From: Polychytrium aggregatum
Taxonomy: Eukaryota > Chytridiomycota > Chytridiomycetes > Polychytriales
Direction: 5' to 3'
Length of the DNA: 64,000 nucleotides
NCBI RefSeq assembly: GCF_025602895.1
Contig: NW_026516212.1
Location: 558,001 to 622,000 of the forward strand
The notes under the pieces are model-generated. The model was not told where the DNA came from, did not search any database, and saw only the letters and a list, made by a program, of their open reading frames with translations. This document shows, piece by piece, positions 1-11,648 of this stretch; positions within the stretch are counted from its first letter, which is position 1; every line of letters starts with the position of its first letter. The translations under genes and the position numbers were made by a program.

Positions 1-268
1 TTCGTCATTCCTGGCGGTGATGATGACATCGGCACCGGCTTTGGCGAGCTGGTGGGCGGTGGCATATCCAAGGCCTGTATGAGCGGCGGAGAGCATTCGG
101 AGTGAGTCGCCTTTGAGGAAACCGGGGCCGTCTGATCATGACGGGAAGGCACAGAAATGCTGCAAGCAAGGCGTCGCGGCGATGCTCATGAGACTCACCC
201 GAAGTGCCGCCGGTGACAATGGCGACCTTGCCGGCCAGGCTGGGGATGTCGTTGTCGGAGAAGGGCAT
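1..268 (-). CDS. Short-chain dehydrogenase/reductase, N-terminal part (cut by window edge)
   Basis: The gene starts at 268 (ATG) and runs off the left edge. Exon 1 is 268-199 and exon 2 is 74-1. The intron has a GTGAGT donor at 198 and an ACAG acceptor at 75. Joined, the first residues read a hydrophobic beta strand, then the Rossmann cofactor motif TGGTSGLGYATAHQLAKAGA, then VIITARN, which is the classical SDR NAD(P)-binding beta-alpha-beta unit of the retinol-dehydrogenase/WW-oxidoreductase type. The catalytic Ser-Tyr-Lys region lies outside the window, so substrate and true length cannot be judged. An in-frame ATG further upstream, at about 331, would add roughly 20 residues with no family resemblance, so 268 is preferred. 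It is divergent from the Reeler-domain gene. Confidence 0.8.
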
Positions 269-1167
269 GGCTGTGGGCAGAGCTGAGGGACTGATGTGAA
301 CGGGCGGGTTATGAGCAGGCGGTAAGTGCATGGGGTTGGAGCCGTCCAGGGAGGGGTTTATCAGTGCGGCCGCATGGGTCGGTTTGGCGGGCGGGATTTC
401 AAATGGGCCCGTGACGGGAAAAACGGAAATTTTTTTCCTGCGGGCTGCACCGGATTGGCGCGGTGCAGGGCGTGGCCAGTGTTTGCTGTTCGTGCCGAGT
501 GCGTCGATGGCGGAAGACCCGTGGGGCAAAGTCGATGACGGAAGGTCCGAGGCGAGCCGATGGCGGAAGATGCACACGCCAAGCCGACACGATGACAAAT
601 GTCGGTGATATAGACGGCCTGGCGATGCAGGACAGGGTGTGTGCGCTGACGTGCTGCCTGCAGGCTTGGCGATGGGCAAAACCCCTCTCCTCGGTGGATC
701 CATGCGCAGGCCATGGCGGCATGTGCCGCGGGCCCAACACGCAACGGCACGCATCGATCCTCCCGCTTGGCTCCAGGCTCCGTCTGTGCCAGCGTTACAC
801 CATAATGTCCCTGGCCGGCCGCACTCTGGCCGTCCACACCTGGGCCGGCCTCTGAATGGTATCACGTGGCCAAGCATCCTGGCACACGCACGTGGTCAGC
901 CGCCGTCGCACAGACAAGCAACGCGCCCACGCCCCTGTCCCGTTTCGGCCCGTGTGCGACCGGCATGTTGCCCAACATTTCGCGTGTGTGCGCGTCTGGG
1001 GCTGGTCATGGTGACTCTTGTTTCCTTGCCTGGCGCAGCCACTTTCGGCTATATATGCTTCCTTCGGCTCCTTCATCGCTTGGCCAACCTTCGACAATCC
1101 GACAATCCAACAATCCGACAATCCATCAGTCCATCAATCCATCAGTCCATCAACTCAACATCTCACC
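269..1167. other. Intergenic region between the divergent SDR and Reeler genes
   Basis: No reading frame here has family resemblance. The stretch holds the 5' flanks of two divergent genes, including a TATA box at 1050 for the rightward gene. A run of short imperfect repeats built from ACAATCC and ATCCATCAGTCC units lies at about 1093-1155 and would fall in the 5' leader of the Reeler mRNA. The remaining overlapping frames are low-complexity shadows. Confidence 0.6.
1050..1057 (+). promoter_or_regulatory. Probable TATA box of the Reeler-domain gene
   Basis: The sequence TATATATG lies about 110 bases upstream of the ATG at 1168. That spacing fits a fungal TATA element followed by a leader of several tens of bases. 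Confidence 0.5.
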
Positions 1168-1869
1168 ATGGTCAAGTTCCTCTCTGCCTTCGCCGTCGTC
1201 CTGGCCTCGGTCGCCTCGACTTTTGCCTATCCCACCGGTGCCGGCACCTGCAACGCCGATGCGACCGCCATCCACTACGGCATGGGCTTCACCCAGAACC
1301 CCTCGGGCTTCAGCCTCTCGGCCTCCTCGGCCGTCTATACCCCCGGCACCCCGCTCACCATCACCGTCCAGGGCAGCGGTACCTTCAAGGGCGTGCTGCT
1401 CTATGCCACCCTCGACGACGGCACCACCCGTGTCGGCACCTGGCAGATCGACAGCGGCTTCCGCTCCATGCCCGAGTGCACCGGCAGCGACCCGGCCGCC
1501 TCCATCACCCACTCCAACCCCAACGTCAAGAACGCCGGCACCACCTTCACCTGGAACCCACCGGCCTCGGCCAGCGGCAACGTCCACTTCCAGGGCGCCA
1601 TCGTCCCGGACATGCCTTACTTTGACATTTTTGCTTCCGTGGTGCTCGCGCCTGCTGCTCCTCCCGCTCCCGTCGTCACCACCACCACCACTGTCGCTGC
1701 GGCCTCCAGCAGCTCGCCGGCCCCTGCTCCTCTTGTGTCGGCCACCTCGGCCTACGCCGTCTCCAGCCCCGTCGTCGTCACCACCACGACCACCGTCGCC
1801 ACCGTCACCGTCACTGCCACGACCTCTGTGGCCCCTGCCTACTCGGCCACTCGTCGCTGCAAGGCCTAG
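1168..1869 (+). CDS. Secreted Reeler-domain protein
   Basis: This intronless gene encodes 233 residues. The first 19 or so residues form a signal peptide (basic MVKF start, then LSAFAVVLASVASTFA) with probable cleavage before YPTGAG. Residues about 20-150 resemble the Reeler domain: an early Cys in GTCNAD, beta-strand-rich sequence, a GVLLYA strand, a Cys in MPECTG, and a closing NVHFQGAIV strand. The C-terminal third is a Ser/Thr/Pro/Ala/Val-rich stalk (TTTTTV, SSSSPAPAP), a likely O-mannosylated linker, ending RRCKA. Fungal Reeler proteins are small secreted proteins of poorly defined function, some tied to defence or the cell surface. The ATG at 1168 is chosen because it starts the signal peptide. 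Earlier in-frame ATGs lie in the repeat-bearing leader. No clear GPI signal is seen. Confidence 0.75.
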   Translation: MVKFLSAFAVVLASVASTFAYPTGAGTCNADATAIHYGMGFTQNPSGFSLSASSAVYTPGTPLTITVQGSGTFKGVLLYATLDDGTTRVGTWQIDSGFRSMPECTGSDPAASITHSNPNVKNAGTTFTWNPPASASGNVHFQGAIVPDMPYFDIFASVVLAPAAPPAPVVTTTTTVAAASSSSPAPAPLVSATSAYAVSSPVVVTTTTTVATVTVTATTSVAPAYSATRRCKA

Positions 1870-2720
1870 ACCACAAGAGGACAGCCTAACGACCAAGTCC
1901 TTGCTTCCCGCTGGCCCAAAATCGTCTGGTCCGGTGTCTCTCTGGAACCGGTGCTTCTTGGTCTGGTACCCCCCCCCTGATCCAAATAGATAAACGCATA
2001 CAGCTTGTCGAGAGAAAACGAGACTATGTATCCTCTGAGTGTCCCTCGGTGATCTGCAGGACCAAGCGGACAGGCCATGGGATCACGCTCTTGTATTTGT
2101 GTGCTGCGTGCATTTGCCCCTCTGTTTGGTCATGGTGGACGATGGGTGTGTGTAGTCAACTCAGGACCCCGAAGAGCAAAAAATGGCTACCGTGCAATCA
2201 TGCGTCTCTGCCTTGGCTGTCAGTCGACCTCAACAACCGCCATCGTCTGGTCTGTTCAGCACTTTCTGTCTGCAAGACACCGCAGCAGCGTGTCACGAGT
2301 TGTATTCTCATTGCAGATCAGGAGTCAACAGTCAAGGATGAGGAACCACAGGAGGGAGAGAGGGAAAGAGAGGAATAGACAGAAACAGCCCAAAGCAACG
2401 ACACACCAAGCCCGGACGGAATCAACAGTATCGACAGAGGAAAGGATCGGGATCGGGATCGGTCAGACTGCAACTTTTGTTTTGGAGATATAGAATCAAT
2501 ATTTCCTCAATAGAAGAAAGGGCATAGAACAAGCAGACATAGACACAAGACATAGATCGCAGGAAGGATAGGATAGATGGAGAGGGGAGGCGAACGGCGA
2601 CAGGAGCAGTTCCCGATCATGCTTCCTGACCGTGTGCCGGACTCCTGTGTGGCAGCCGTCATGGCCTCAACTTCGCTGCTCCTTCTGCAGGATGTGCGAG
2701 TGTGGAAGGGAGAGAGCCGT
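1870..2720. other. Intergenic region between convergent genes
   Basis: This is the 3' flank shared by the Reeler gene and the leftward OPT gene. A 138-codon frame at 2077-2493 has no recognisable domain and a composition typical of chance. AG-rich patches occur near 2340-2600. No gene is called. Confidence 0.5.
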
Positions 2721-5257
2721 TTAGCTCGAGGCCTGCCAGCCCTGGCCGAAGCAATAGTAGTCCGGGCTGGTTGCGGGGTTCAGGGCCCAGTTGGGCATGG
2801 TGAAGGGGGCATTGCCGTCGTGGTTGGCAATGTTGGAGATGATGTTGATCAAGACGCCAACAACAGCAGTGGCACCATCGAAGGAAGCCTGGAGGACGTA
2901 GCAGTACTTTTTCCACCACTCGTTCTTGTAGCGGTGGGCATAGAACTGGAAGGCCGTGGCAAAGACGAAGACGGTGATGACAAAGATCTGGTTGCCGTTA
3001 CCGGGGCCCTGGAACTGCATGAGAATGGGGATGTTGACGGCCAGATGCCACATCTGGTGCTTGTAGATGCGGTTGCCGATCCAGGGGACGATGGGGAGGA
3101 CCAAGCCGATGGGGAAGGCCCAGAGGGTGGCCTGGTAGAGCGAGCCGATACCAAAGAAGCGGGTGGGGCCGATGGCACCCCAGATGGCTCCGGCCGTGTA
3201 GGCAGTGCCGTACCAGGGAGCCTGCCAGTCAGCAGTGCCATAGAGCGGGCCGAACAGGAACGAGGTCGTGGCCGGAGTCATGACGACCGAGGCAATGACG
3301 GAGCCCAGGATCTGAGCGCCAAGCATAGCACGGGGATCGATCTTCATGTAGTGGCCAAGCTTCAGATCGCTGAGGAGGGCAAGGGCCTGGAGCATGGTCT
3401 GGTAGCCAACGCCCTTGAAGACCATGACGGGAACGGTCTGGCCGGGCATCATCAGACCGGCAATGAACTCGGTGATGATGTTTACACCGAGCTGCTGGCC
3501 CGAGATGGCTTGGAGGATGCCGATGGGGACAATGAAGACAATACCGATGCAGACGGCGAGGAGGGTGGCGTACCACGGGATGCGGTAGGGGGTGGTCTGG
3601 CCAATGATGAGCATCACAATGGCGGAGACGGCAAAGATGCCGATGTAGACGGCGGTGGGGGTCTCGGGGTAGGCGGCCATGAGCTTGTTGTGGATGTCGA
3701 GGGCGTTCTCATCGTGCTCCATGGCGCGGAACTGCTTGATGGCGGTGCGGAGCTGGCGGACAATGTCCTTGCCATAGAAGAGGGCAATGTGCGACACACA
3801 GGAGGTGATGCCTGCAAAGCCGGTGGCATACGAGATGGCAAAGAAAGCAGTCATGTGGATGGGCTTGGTGACGTTGTAGACGCCGAGATCGAGGTTGTAC
3901 GTGGTGGTGTCGTACAGGCTGACGACGCTCAGGGACTGCGAAAAGTTGGTGCCGTTGTAGAGACTGATGCTGTTGATGTTGCCACAGCCGGTGGGGCCGG
4001 GAACGCTGCAGCCAAGGCTCTGCGAGTCCCACCAGTTGCCGACGTAGGAGATGGGGGTGATGATCCAGCCCCAGAACAGCCAGGAGAAGACGACGGCGCA
4101 GGTGGCCCAGTACGGAGTGACCAGGGGAGCGACAAACTGGGTGGCCGATCCCCAGTCAAAGGTGACCGCCAGGATACCAGTGCCGTTGCTGCCGCTACCA
4201 AAGATGTTGGTGTAGCTGTTGGCACCGGCGCCAAAGAGACAGAGGATGGAGATGACCTGGATGGCGGGGGCGATCCACTGGCTGACCCAGGTCCAGCAGA
4301 ACATGACCGCGAACCAGACCCAGAAGAACTTGTAACGCGACCAGGTGTACTTGGAGGGAGTCTCGTTCTTCTCGTGGAAGGACACGAACAGGGCAACGTT
4401 CGAGAGGGTGCTGGGCCAGAACATGGCCGGGGGCTTGACCAGGAAGTGGCGGGTGAAGCCGGCGAGACCGAGACCGATAAAGTTGGAGGTCAGGACAAAG
4501 AGCAGCGACTGCCAGCCCTGGATATTGGTGTTGTTCATGTAGTTGGGGCCGACCTGGGAGGCGACGTTGTAGAGGGTGAAGGGAGTCGAGGCAGCGTTCG
4601 AGACAATGTAGACAAAGATGTGCTCCTTGATGGAAAAGGGGCCGGGGTTGAGGGACATTTCGGTGCCAAAGATCTTGACACGGACATCAGGGAGGATCTT
4701 GGCAAAGAAGAGGCCGAGGGGGTATGACACGAGCTGGATGTGTCGAGGGCGACGGCAGCGTATCGAGGGACAAGGGAGTGCGGGACAGGTGAGAACCAGA
4801 GTCGTGGCGTCGGCTGGCCAGCGCCCTTGGGTGGCACCATCGCCTGGCAGAGCGGATGACGCGGCGATGACACACAATCATCCGTGACGCAAGTCGACCA
4901 CATCCACCGTGCGCCAGACGGACGGGCCCAGCGTCGCGATAAGATATCGGCCGGACCAGCGACACTTACCACAATCAGGGTAGCGCTGGGCGTGAAGGGG
5001 TTGGTGCGGAAGGACAGAATGGTGGTAGCGTAGGAGAACAGAGCCGAGAAGAGCGAGCCGAGGAAGATGGAGCGGAAGGTGACCGCGGGGGTAGAGGGGT
5101 CATCGGTACGGGGAACGATCGAGGTCAGCGAGGCCACCAGCTTGGCGTCCTGCTCCTCAACGTCGTCCGAGTCGATGGTCTCGAGGCCCATGACCTCCCT
5201 CTCCTCGGTATCGAGCTTGAGCTCGTCGTGGTTTTGCTTGGACTTTTGTTCTGACAT
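2721..5257 (-). CDS. Oligopeptide transporter, OPT family
   Basis: There are two exons: 5257-4970 (96 codons) and 4733-2721. The 236-base intron runs from a GTAAGT donor to a CCAG acceptor in phase 0. The product is about 766 residues, close to the usual 700-900. After an acidic hydrophilic N-terminus (about residues 1-55) come roughly 14-16 membrane segments. Family signatures include the proline-rich NPGPFSIKEH loop after the second helix, the FNFIGLGLAG-like region, and PGQTVPVMVFKG and LKLGHYMKIDPR in the second half, the last being the conserved LKxGHYMK block. Such proteins import tetra- and pentapeptides, glutathione or metal-chelate conjugates by proton symport at the plasma membrane or vacuole. 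The sequence does not give the substrate. The large rightward frame at 2577-4727 is its antisense shadow. Confidence 0.92.
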
Positions 5258-5385
5258 GACGGGCGAATGGGAACCGCAGCCGGGCGGGGAGTCGGATAGA
5301 GAGCGTCCGACGGCACTTGGGGGGGGTGTTGCGTCCCTGGAGTGAATGGGGTGTGGAAAGCGAGGGACAGAGGCGCCAGGGAGGA

Positions 5386-5393
5386 TTTTTATA
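5386..5393 (-). promoter_or_regulatory. Probable TATA box of the OPT gene
   Basis: TATAAAAA on the minus strand lies about 130 bases upstream of the OPT start at 5257. Confidence 0.55.
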
Positions 5394-7403
5394 GCCGAAG
5401 AGCGGCAGTCGGAGCCGGACACATGAAAGACGAGCGACTGATCTGGCTGACGCACTATCTGTGCGGCGGAAGAGCGGGGGCGCTTGTGTCTGGGGGAGGG
5501 AGATCATGTGTCGACAAGGCGGCGATCTCGTTTTCTTCCCGCAGCAAGACGGCGCGCCGGCGGTGGGGGCATGACGCACAGGCGGCCTTGCTGGGGGGGC
5601 CCGAGGGGCGCGCGCGTCGGCACTTTTTGTGGAAGCACAGGGCGGCGGACGCGCCGGGGCTCGTCAAACAAACACGGGGCTGGAGCGGGCAGGCAGAATG
5701 GGAACAGCAAGGCAGAATGGGAACGGCAAGGCAGAATGGGAACGGCACAAAAGAAAGTGAAAGTGCAAGTGAAAGTGCAAGTGCAAGTGAAAGCATCAAC
5801 GGCCTGTTCCAACCCCAGCTGTACACAGCAACTCGGCGAAACTCGCACAGCACAGCACAGCGCGTGCAGAATTGCGCTGCCTGCAGACAGCCGGGCAGAT
5901 GTCCCCCCGCGCCGTCGCCAAATGGAACACAGCCGCCGGACGGACGCAGACAAGCTTGTGCCTGTGTGGGAGATGGCCAGTGCTGGCAGGAGTGCTTCTG
6001 GAAGGAACGCTGGCGACAAACACGAACAAGCCCGGCAGCAACACGGCCGCGATCGACGGCACTTCTCCGGCATCAGACAAGCACACTCACAAGCAAACAC
6101 AGGGAATTGCGCAAGCGAGCACGCAAGTCCCAGCGAAATATGCGTGGGCCACGCCTATCGTCGCACGGCAGCCCATTGGTCACGCTGCTTATCGGCTTTG
6201 CCAGCCGCCACGCAGCCACCCACCAGCCCCGGCGCAGCACGCGTCCCGTTTCGGCAGCCGTGCGCCCGTCTCCACATTTGTGCTCGTCATGCGTCCTGTC
6301 TGGCTCGGCTCAGTCTCCCGGGGGAAATGTGGCCCCTGCCTCTGTGGGTCCGCGGGATGCTCTGCTGACCGGCCTGCCGGCCCAGAGGACGCACGGCCTG
6401 TCCGCTGGCGCCACCCGCCCAGTGCCCGATGCCGGCTGGGCTTGCGCGGGGGTGGAAGCGGGCCGCTTGGCGAGGCCTGCAGCCCCAGCATGCGGGGTGC
6501 ATCGGCAGATCCGCTCCTTGGGAGGTCTGGGGCAGAGGCGCGAGTGATATGCAAGTTGGCATCTCACGCACGTTGTACTTGACTGGGAATGACGGATTCA
6601 GAGTCGATGGATCTGCCGGGCTTTTTGGAGTCGTCGGATCCGTTCACCAATCAAGACACTCACAGGCATCCGCGAGAATATTTGATTGCAGGGAGCTGTC
6701 GCGAAGAAGCTGGTTTGGGCCCGGGATGAGCATTGATTTCTTCTGAGCAAAACTCCACGGGGAAATGGATGATGACAGTGCGTCTGAACGTGGCGCAGCT
6801 CGAATTGGAGATGAGTACGATGTTTGGGATGCAGTTGGTGGCAAACATGAGCTTCCACTTGGGTTTGATTTGGATGGAAGACTTGCAGAGATCACGGTGG
6901 CCTGTTTCGGTGCCAGCTCACCCAACGTTGCATTCCCATTCATTTCAGAGGCGATGGCCGAGAGGGCTGGTGCGGGTGCATCGGCATTAGGAGGCGTCAA
7001 GCTGCTCACAGATGAATGCACCGTGGCGAGGGTTGCAGAGACTCTTGGACAGACCTGCGTCTGTCAGCTTCAGGAGGGGGATTTTGCCGTTTTGACACGG
7101 AGACGTCCATCGAGATCAGGTACAGCATGCAGTCGATTTGATCCTCGCAAGTCTTCGTGATGGATCGAATCACGCGCATCACTTTGGTATGAGCGGGAAT
7201 GGCGGGCTCATTGCTCGTTCGCTGTTCTCGGAGTCGATGGGCAGTGAGCAAAAGCTCGATGGCAGTACCGCACTTGAACGTGAGTAGGACGTCCTTATGG
7301 GTGAGATATCTCACGAAATCGGTGTTACGCTGTATTCAGGGGGGAAATGGGACACCTGCCCACAACCCATTTGTCAGCGTAGTATGCGATGGCATGCGTC
7401 TAA
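5394..7403. other. Gene-poor GC-rich region
   Basis: No frame on either strand has recognisable domains. The stretch holds a three-copy direct repeat of about 18 bases (core GGCAGAATGGGAACGGCAA) at about 5692-5746, followed at 5755-5791 by an AAGTGAAAGTGC microsatellite. Leftward frames at 6600-7320 may be the decayed downstream part of the transposase-like element annotated next, but they are split among frames. Confidence 0.5.
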
Positions 7404-7600
7404 CTATGCCATAAGTAATATAACAGATCGCTTTGGCAGCCTCCGAGTGAAGACCACCGGTCGCTCTCCGGTCTCGGAGTGCCAGCGGTGAATGGTGTTC
7501 TTGGACACACTGAAGGTGGTGGCGACCTTGCGCAAGCTGCGGAGCAGCGAGTCGCATCGCAGTGCAGCGATGCGGAAATCGAGGGTGCTGTGTTTGGCCA
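7404..7600 (-). pseudogene. Possible remnant of a helix-turn-helix transposase
   Basis: Reading leftward, a frame with an ATG near 7600 encodes a basic segment containing LRKVATTFSVSKNTIHRWHS, which has the spacing and composition of a helix-turn-helix as found at the N-terminus of Tc1/IS630-type transposases. The frame stops at 7404. Further left, in another frame, a segment with VIRSITKT and MDVSVSK (about 7180-7090) could be a second HTH, again interrupted. No DDE catalytic block, terminal inverted repeat or target duplication could be identified. The call rests on one motif and on the broken frame. It could instead be a chance frame or part of an unrelated decayed gene. Confidence 0.3.
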
Positions 7601-7900
7601 TGATTGCCATGATTGCAATGAGTGGGTGGGTGCATCTGGTTTGGATGGCGAACCTGCAGGACTCGATACGATGTTCGATTTTATGTTCAATTCCACATTC
7701 GATGAATGTGGCTGTGCATGTGGCAGTGATTGTACAAAATCGACTCCAGCCATCAAACCATCGGATCGAGCCAGGCTTGTGTGTGTGTGTTCGATGGCCA
7801 GTAGGCGGCCTGCCAGGGTTTGGCTTGCTTCGCCACAACTTCCCGCTCTCTCTCCTGTCCACTTCCATCACCCACTTGCCTCTCTCCAGTCTCCATCAAC

Positions 7901-9475
7901 ATGGCCAGCACGAACGAGTCTGCTTCGAACATGGAATCATCTACCACCCACCAAACCCAAGCTCAAGCCAGAACAACCTCGTCGATGCCCGATATCACCC
8001 AGCTCTCGCTCGAACACAACCCAGATATCTTCACCATCATTTGTTGCAACGACGGTTTCCAGCTCGCACTCGACCACAGCGCCATCAAGACCCTGCTCCG
8101 AGTGTGCAAACGAGTCCAATCTCTCCTGAGCTCCAAGGTGCCTCGTTTCCTCATCTGGTGCCAGCGAGCAGAGCTGTGCAATCCAGACGGACAGATGCGA
8201 ATCGGCCTCACACCAAGCGACCAAATCGCCATATCGCTGCACTGCGAGGATCAACGTACAGTGGACAGATCGTGGCTCGTCGAGCAAGCCAACCAGGGCC
8301 ATGTCGCCACCTCGTACTTCCTGGCAAGGATCCTCCAAATGGATGTCGATCAAGGTATAATAAACTGGTACAAGCGAAGGGCTGTACATCAAGAAATCTT
8401 CCACCTTCTCGAGAATGTAGCCTGCACTGGCCATGCAGTGGCTCAGTTCCACCTGGCAAAGTGTTATCGCAACGGACGCGGTGCCGAACAAGACCACGCC
8501 AAGGCTGTCGAGATATATCGTAATCTCGCCGACGGCGGGATCCCTCAGGCTCAAGTTGCCCTTGGCTGCTGTTACGAGAGCGGCGAAGGTGTTGATCAAG
8601 ACTACGGCACAACCATCGAGTGGTATTCCAAGGCCGCAGATCAAGGCAGTGAAGATGGTCGACTCCACATCGTGTTTCTCCGGGCCTGGTTCTCGTTCAT
8701 CGGCCATGGTGTCGAGCAGAGCGACGTCGATGCCTTCAACCGCTGGCAGGAAGTCAGCACCAAGTCTACCGATCCGATCATCGAGCCCATCGCTACCCAC
8801 ATGCTTGGCTGGATGCACTACCTCGGCCGGGGAACCGTGCGCGACGAGCCAAAGGGTGTCAAGATCATCCGAGATAACCAATCAGATGAGTTCAAGCTTG
8901 GGGAGGACGAGTGCCTGGCTGGTGGAACTGGATGGAACACCAATTTGCCCTTAGCGCGCAAGCTCTTCCAGTTTTGCCAGTTTGGATCGGACCGAGACTG
9001 GCTGTGCAGACAACTTATGGCAGTTTTTCTGGTCCAAGGATTCGGAACCACTGAGAACGAAGGAACGGCCGCGAGGGTATTTGAACAGCTCGCCAGCGAC
9101 GGGCACAGCCACAGCCAGTTTTGGATTGGAAATTGCTACTATTATGGGGTGGGAGTATCAAAGGACTACGAAAAGGTCTTTGGGTGGCTCAGCAAGTCGG
9201 CCGACCAAGGCAATTCGTATGGGTAGTGGAAGCTTGGTGAGTCCTACTACTATGGATACGGAGTCACCCAGGACCACATCAAGGCAATCGAGTGGTATCG
9301 CAAGTCGGCCGAGCAGGGCAATCGATACGGACAGAAATATCTCGGATACTGCTACCAATATGGCTGGGGCGTTGATGCAGATATCGACACCGCCGTCTTT
9401 TGGTATCGCAAGTCCGCCAAACAGGGAAACAAAGATGCAATCGACAAACTCAAGTCCCTCGGCAAGTGGCCCTGA
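7901..9475 (+). pseudogene. Sel1-repeat (TPR-like) protein interrupted by one in-frame TAG
   Basis: An open frame runs from the ATG at 7901 to TAG at 9224-9226 (441 codons). It then continues in the same frame for 82 further codons to TGA at 9473-9475. Sel1 repeats (A...LGxxYxxGxGVxxDxxKAxxWY) fill residues about 180-440, for example HAVAQFHLAKCYRNGRG and AQVALGCCYESGEGVDQDY. The segment after the TAG holds two more perfect repeats (LGESYYYGYGVTQDHIKAIE, then YLGYCYQYGWGV). The stop falls inside a repeat, at NSYG-stop-WKLG, where Gln would be usual, so a single CAG-to-TAG change explains it. The N-terminal 120 residues are not recognised. Sel1 proteins are scaffolds in ER-associated degradation or signalling. 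It may be a recent pseudogene, a slightly shortened active gene, a readthrough case, or a base error. Confidence 0.8.
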
Positions 9476-10345
9476 TTCCCGAGTCCCTCCCATTTTCCAC
9501 TTCCAAACCACCAAACCTCGGCACTGAAATGCAAGCAGATCAACCAAGCAAACTGCACCGCCAACACCCACTCCAGACACAGTTGTACCGAACAGCGGAT
9601 TGGAAGTGATTCGGATGAAGTCGCAGTCGCTGAGTGTTCTTGTATTTGTCGTTCAATACATCCAATATACAACGCAGTGCTATCACACTTCCATCTATTG
9701 ATACTCGTAGCTCGGGCCATCACACTGCCAACAGAGTCCGACTGTTCCCCTCCCCAACACACCACCCCTTTCCCTATTCGATGTCCACCAAATCTCCATC
9801 GACTACAAATCCAGCGACCCATGAAGACGTAAGGGTCACCTCTACATTAGACCACCATGCCAGGGTCGCCTTCTATTTGTCGCAGAACTTGACAGCCACA
9901 TCACCACATCACCACCGTTCCCCCAACGCGCGCCATGTTGCGCCCAATGTGATACGTGCACAACAGAGACGCGCACGCCTCGCGCACCTTCTATTTTCGG
10001 ACACACTGCGCACATTGTACAATGCCCTGTGCCTTGTGCGACGCTTCGCCGCGCCCGCCCATCTCCATCCGCCTTTGGCTGTCCTGCTCCCTTTTTTGCC
10101 CTTTGCTGCCCATCACCTAGCCTCGCTCACTCGGCTGCTTTCTTGGCTGCCGTTCCTACTCGATATCCCCCCCAGCCATTCTCTAACGCTGCGGCCTATC
10201 GATACCGACCTCTTGCTGGGCCACATTGTACGTCTTCCTCCCTCCACAGCCTCGCCGATATCGCCTTTCCTTCGGTGCCTCGTCTAAATCCCGTTGCCGA
10301 CAGCCCGATCCTCTCGCTTGACCACCCAGCCTTTCAGCCCACACA
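9476..10345. other. Intergenic region
   Basis: A 217-codon frame at 9634-10287 is low-complexity (His/Pro/Ser/Leu) and has no domain. Pyrimidine-rich sequence just before 10346 suggests the promoter and leader of the downstream membrane-protein gene. Confidence 0.45.
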
Positions 10346-11648
10346 ATGGACACCAGCAGCCAAACCAGCAGCCACACCAGCAGCCACACCAGCAGCCAAA
10401 CCGGCCGAAAGATTCGCTATAGCGGCGATCTCGAGCTGCGTCTGGACTTTGATAAGGATCCACTCGCTCGCCCCTCGAACATGTTCCGAAACCCGGATCA
10501 CAATCCGGATGTATGGCTCAAGCAGGCCAAGCGCAACTCGCAAATCCTGACACTGGAGGAGCCGCTGAGCTCGGACCCATCCAACCCGTTCGGTGACAGC
10601 AACACCGTGCATCTGACGCCTCCCACCTACCCGCCGGCCGCCGCACAGTCCACTTTCAATGGCGTCAGCGACGAAGTTCGGCGCTCGCTCCGTCACGGAT
10701 ACGCCGAGGGCAAGCTTCATCCAGCAGGTGCGGTTTTCTTCCAGAGCGTCTTCAAGGCTGTCGTCTGTTGCATCGGTGCCCAAGCATATGTCCAAACGCA
10801 TGCATAGGAGCATGCCGTCAGACGTGGTGGCGAGTGTGTGCTGATGGCAGTCGACTCGACTGTGACAAGCGGGGCAAGGCCGGGCTTCGATGAGGTTGGG
10901 TTGTCTGGTCCCCCCTTCATTCCCCCTGGCATCCGCGATCCGTGCGGGTCTCGGCTCGCTCCGCACAACTGGCCCTTCGTTGGGCAGCGAGCTTCATCTC
11001 TAACTGTCGCGGCTCCATCCTCTCACAGGTCCGCGAGCCTTCACCCCACAAACCAACGGTTTGAGCAGCGAGTACGAAGGCTCGCTATACAACAGCAAGG
11101 GCTTTGAGGAGCCCATCTACCGCCAGCTTCGCGGCGTCCTTTACACCGTCTGCTCTCTGTCGTCGCTGCTGGCGCTGGTGCTGATGACCCTGGTGGGTCT
11201 CCAGGCCCGCATCTCGACCGAGCTCTCGGCCGACGAGAGCGAGCGATCCCTCATCTCCCTCAACTTTTTCGTCATGGTCGGCGTCTTTACGACGCTCCTT
11301 GCGGGATTCTATGTTGTCTGGTACAAGGTCCAGTCTCCATCTCTCAACCGATCCCACTACTGCTTCATCATCAGCGACAATACCTATGCTCGATTCAGCG
11401 ACCTGGGAATGCACTTCCTGTTGCTCATCTTCTGGATCTCGTCCCTGGCCACAATTGGAACCTCCATCGGCCGCTGCACCGGCAGCACCCGAAGCTCGAC
11501 CTCGATCGTGCCCTCGGGATCATGTGCGACAACGTTTTCGGCCATGGCCTTTGCTTCCCTCAGCAGCGCACTGCTCCTGTTTGGCATCGGCAAGCGCTTC
11601 TACGAGCTGTGGAAGTCGGGCGATCTGCAGCGGATGCTGCGAAAGTAG
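10346..11648 (+). CDS. Four-helix integral membrane protein, function unknown
   Basis: Two exons, 10346-10727 and 11029-11648, join in phase 1 (GTGCGG donor, CTCACAG acceptor) to give 333 residues. The N-terminus carries an SSQTSSHT repeat encoded by 18-base repeats, followed by a hydrophilic cytosol-like domain of about 140 residues with Asn/Pro-rich segments. Four hydrophobic helices follow at about 160-186 (VCSLSSLLALVLMTLVGL), 205-230, 250-272 and 293-315. The segment between helices 3 and 4 is Ser/Thr-rich with two Cys (GRCTGS, SGSCATT). The 4-TM arrangement and FWISSLATIG in helix 3 recall MARVEL-type fungal proteins, but the similarity is weak. No enzyme motif is visible. Splicing is supported because both flanking frames continue without stops. 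Confidence 0.65.

Noticed and set aside
866-1993. Ser/Pro/Thr-rich 375-codon frame
   Set aside because: It overlaps the Reeler gene in another frame; its composition is set by the codon bias of the real gene.
2577-4727. 716-codon rightward open frame
   Set aside because: It is the exact antisense of the OPT transporter exon, Gly/Asp/Val/Glu-rich, with no domain; GC-rich coding DNA often leaves the opposite strand open.
7937-8881. 314-codon leftward frame
   Set aside because: It is the antisense shadow of the Sel1-repeat gene.
9634-10287. 217-codon frame upstream of the four-helix protein
   Set aside because: It is His/Pro/Ser low complexity without a domain, and pyrimidine-rich promoter-like DNA underlies it.
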